6,473 nucleotides of DNA from Pseudomonadota bacterium (lineage in GTDB: Bacteria > Bdellovibrionota_B > Oligoflexia > Silvanigrellales > Silvanigrellaceae), in the NCBI GenBank assembly GCA_027490595.1, contig JAIXXU010000107.1, positions 1 through 6,473 on the forward strand, in the 5' to 3' direction. Below, in pieces: positions 5,307-6,473 of this stretch (position 1 is its first letter; every line of letters begins with the position of its first letter). The notes under the pieces were generated by a model. The model was given only the letters and a program-made list of their open reading frames with translations. It was not told the origin of the DNA and ran no database searches. The position numbers were made by a program, and so were the translations under genes.

Positions 5307-6473
5307 TCAGGCGCTTCGCTGTTGGGGTTCAATTGTTTCAATTGCCTGATATATTTTTTCTTGAATAAATAGCTTCATCAAATGTTCATCTAATTTCCCT
5401 TGTCCCACTTCTAGTTCTAAAATTTCTAGTGCTTTTTCTGTGGGAACGGGTTTTTTGTAGGGTCTATCATATGCAACCAAGGCATCATAGATATCGCAAA
5501 TTGCTAGAATTTTTGATTGCACGGGAATTTGCTCAGAGACCAAATGATTAGGATAGCCTGAACCATTTAGCCTTTCATGGTGGCGTAAAACAATATCAGG
5601 CATGCGAGAAAGGTTATCTGTCCAGTGAATTTGGCTTAAAAATTCATAAGATTTTTCTGCATGAGACTGAACCAATTCTCTTTCTTCTTTGGTGAGAGAG
5701 CCCTTGTTTGTTTTTAAAGTGTCTAATTCATTTGAGCTCAAAAGAGCGTGGGTATTTTTTCCCAATTTAAACTTAAAGGAAGATATTTTTTCAATTTCAC
5801 GATGGAGATCTTTTGCTAAAAGTTGAGGTTCGTTAAGTTCCTTAACGGCCTCCCATACGTTATCTAAGTCGAGCACCATTGAGTTAAATTCTTGTCGCAG
5901 GATGTCTATTTCACCTGTAGTAGGACTTTGTTTATTTACGAGCAACTTGTTGATATAGTTTTCAAGAATTTGAGTATAAACTTGATCTTTAAATGCTTGG
6001 AAGCGAGTGTGTATATTTTCAAGCTGAAAAGGCATTAATTTTTTTTCTTTTTGCAGAAGCCATTCATTCACTCCTATTTTTCCAAAATCGTGAAGAAGAG
6101 AAGCAATACGAATTTCTTCAATTTGATCGGTTGAAAATATAAGCTTGCAATAAGGTCCATGGCTTTGTTTGTTGACAGCTTTTGCGAGTTCAACAGAAAG
6201 TGATGCTACCCGCTCACTATGAGTTTTCGTCGTCATATCATGCATGCCGATTGCTATAAGACTTGCCTGTACAAATGATCCAATGGTTTTCTGAAGTCGT
6301 TCTTGTTCTTTTATTTTATCAATCGCGATAGATAGATGGTTGATAAGAAATGAAATGAATTCTGTTTTAAAATGTTCGTCTTCTTTTTTAAAAACAATGG
6401 CAGCATGGGCTGAAATTTGATTTGGTATTTTAAAATATACTATCTTTTTGATTTTCCTGTAGTTTCTTTTAAA
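5307..6473 (-). CDS. GAF-linked HD-GYP phosphohydrolase, 5' end beyond the window
   Basis: The frame is open from the TGA at 5307-5309 to the right edge, giving 388 residues of a longer protein; numbers here count from the edge. Residues 1-56 resemble the end of a GAF sensory domain, followed by a linker helix with FVQASLIAIGMHD and TTKTHSERV (near 69-88), the usual lead-in to an HD-GYP domain. The HD site is His128-Asp129 in LLHDFGKIG, a further metal-ligand-type His lies in LVQSHAEKSY (His271), and the GYP motif HHERLNGSGYP is at 298-308, followed by CDIYDALVAYDRPYKK. HD-GYP proteins hydrolyse the second messenger cyclic-di-GMP with a di- or tri-metal centre. Two oddities are an insertion of about 110 residues between the HD and GYP halves, as known in a subfamily of GAF/HD-GYP proteins, and Asn303 in place of the usual Asp in HHExxDGxGYP. 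The ATG at 6245 is internal, since conserved sequence continues upstream. Activity on cyclic-di-GMP is inferred. Confidence 0.88.
   Translation of the reverse strand, partial: FKRNYRKIKKIVYFKIPNQISAHAAIVFKKEDEHFKTEFISFLINHLSIAIDKIKEQERLQKTIGSFVQASLIAIGMHDMTTKTHSERVASLSVELAKAVNKQSHGPYCKLIFSTDQIEEIRIASLLHDFGKIGVNEWLLQKEKKLMPFQLENIHTRFQAFKDQVYTQILENYINKLLVNKQSPTTGEIDILRQEFNSMVLDLDNVWEAVKELNEPQLLAKDLHREIEKISSFKFKLGKNTHALLSSNELDTLKTNKGSLTKEERELVQSHAEKSYEFLSQIHWTDNLSRMPDIVLRHHERLNGSGYPNHLVSEQIPVQSKILAICDIYDALVAYDRPYKKPVPTEKALEILELEVGQGKLDEHLMKLFIQEKIYQAIETIEPQQRSA

Overview
The window is a compact, AT-rich bacterial chromosomal segment. The genes are closely packed and I see no insertion sequences, phage genes, CRISPR repeats, tRNA or rRNA. 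Several features point to a Gram-negative host: a Wzm/Wzt-type polysaccharide exporter pair, a signal-peptide-bearing small protein, a mitochondrial-type aconitase of about 755 residues, and a GAF + HD-GYP protein of a long-insert subfamily that I associate with delta-proteobacteria-like lineages. A Bdellovibrionota or related origin fits, but that is an inference from general family resemblance and not a proven placement.

Layout. Positions 1-144 (minus) hold the start of a small secreted protein that runs off the left edge. Positions 206-1743 (minus) hold an ABC export pair, with the permease first and the ATPase second; the two genes overlap by 4 bases (ATGA). Positions 1744-1927 are a divergent control region, with likely back-to-back promoters around a short inverted repeat. 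Positions 1928-2887 (plus) encode a metallo-beta-lactamase-fold hydrolase that resembles NAPE-phospholipase D. Positions 3022-5289 (plus) encode aconitase behind a strong ribosome binding site. Positions 5307-6473 (minus) hold a convergent GAF/HD-GYP protein that runs off the right edge.

How the genes work together. The exporter pair probably forms one membrane machine that flips or exports an undecaprenyl-linked glycan or teichoic-acid-like polymer, but no glycosyltransferases are present here to say which. The other genes look like independent functions: a possible lipid or phosphodiester hydrolase, a TCA-cycle enzyme, and a probable cyclic-di-GMP phosphodiesterase.

The main annotation corrections are two start sites. 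The hydrolase most likely begins at the ATG at 1928 and not at the upstream GTG at 1871. The HD-GYP reading frame is open all the way to the window edge, so the ATG at 6245 is an internal methionine. I see no convincing novel system. The most unusual points are the overlapping divergent promoters with a dyad, a 9-bp perfect hairpin in the end of acn, and the D-to-N change in the HD-GYP motif.
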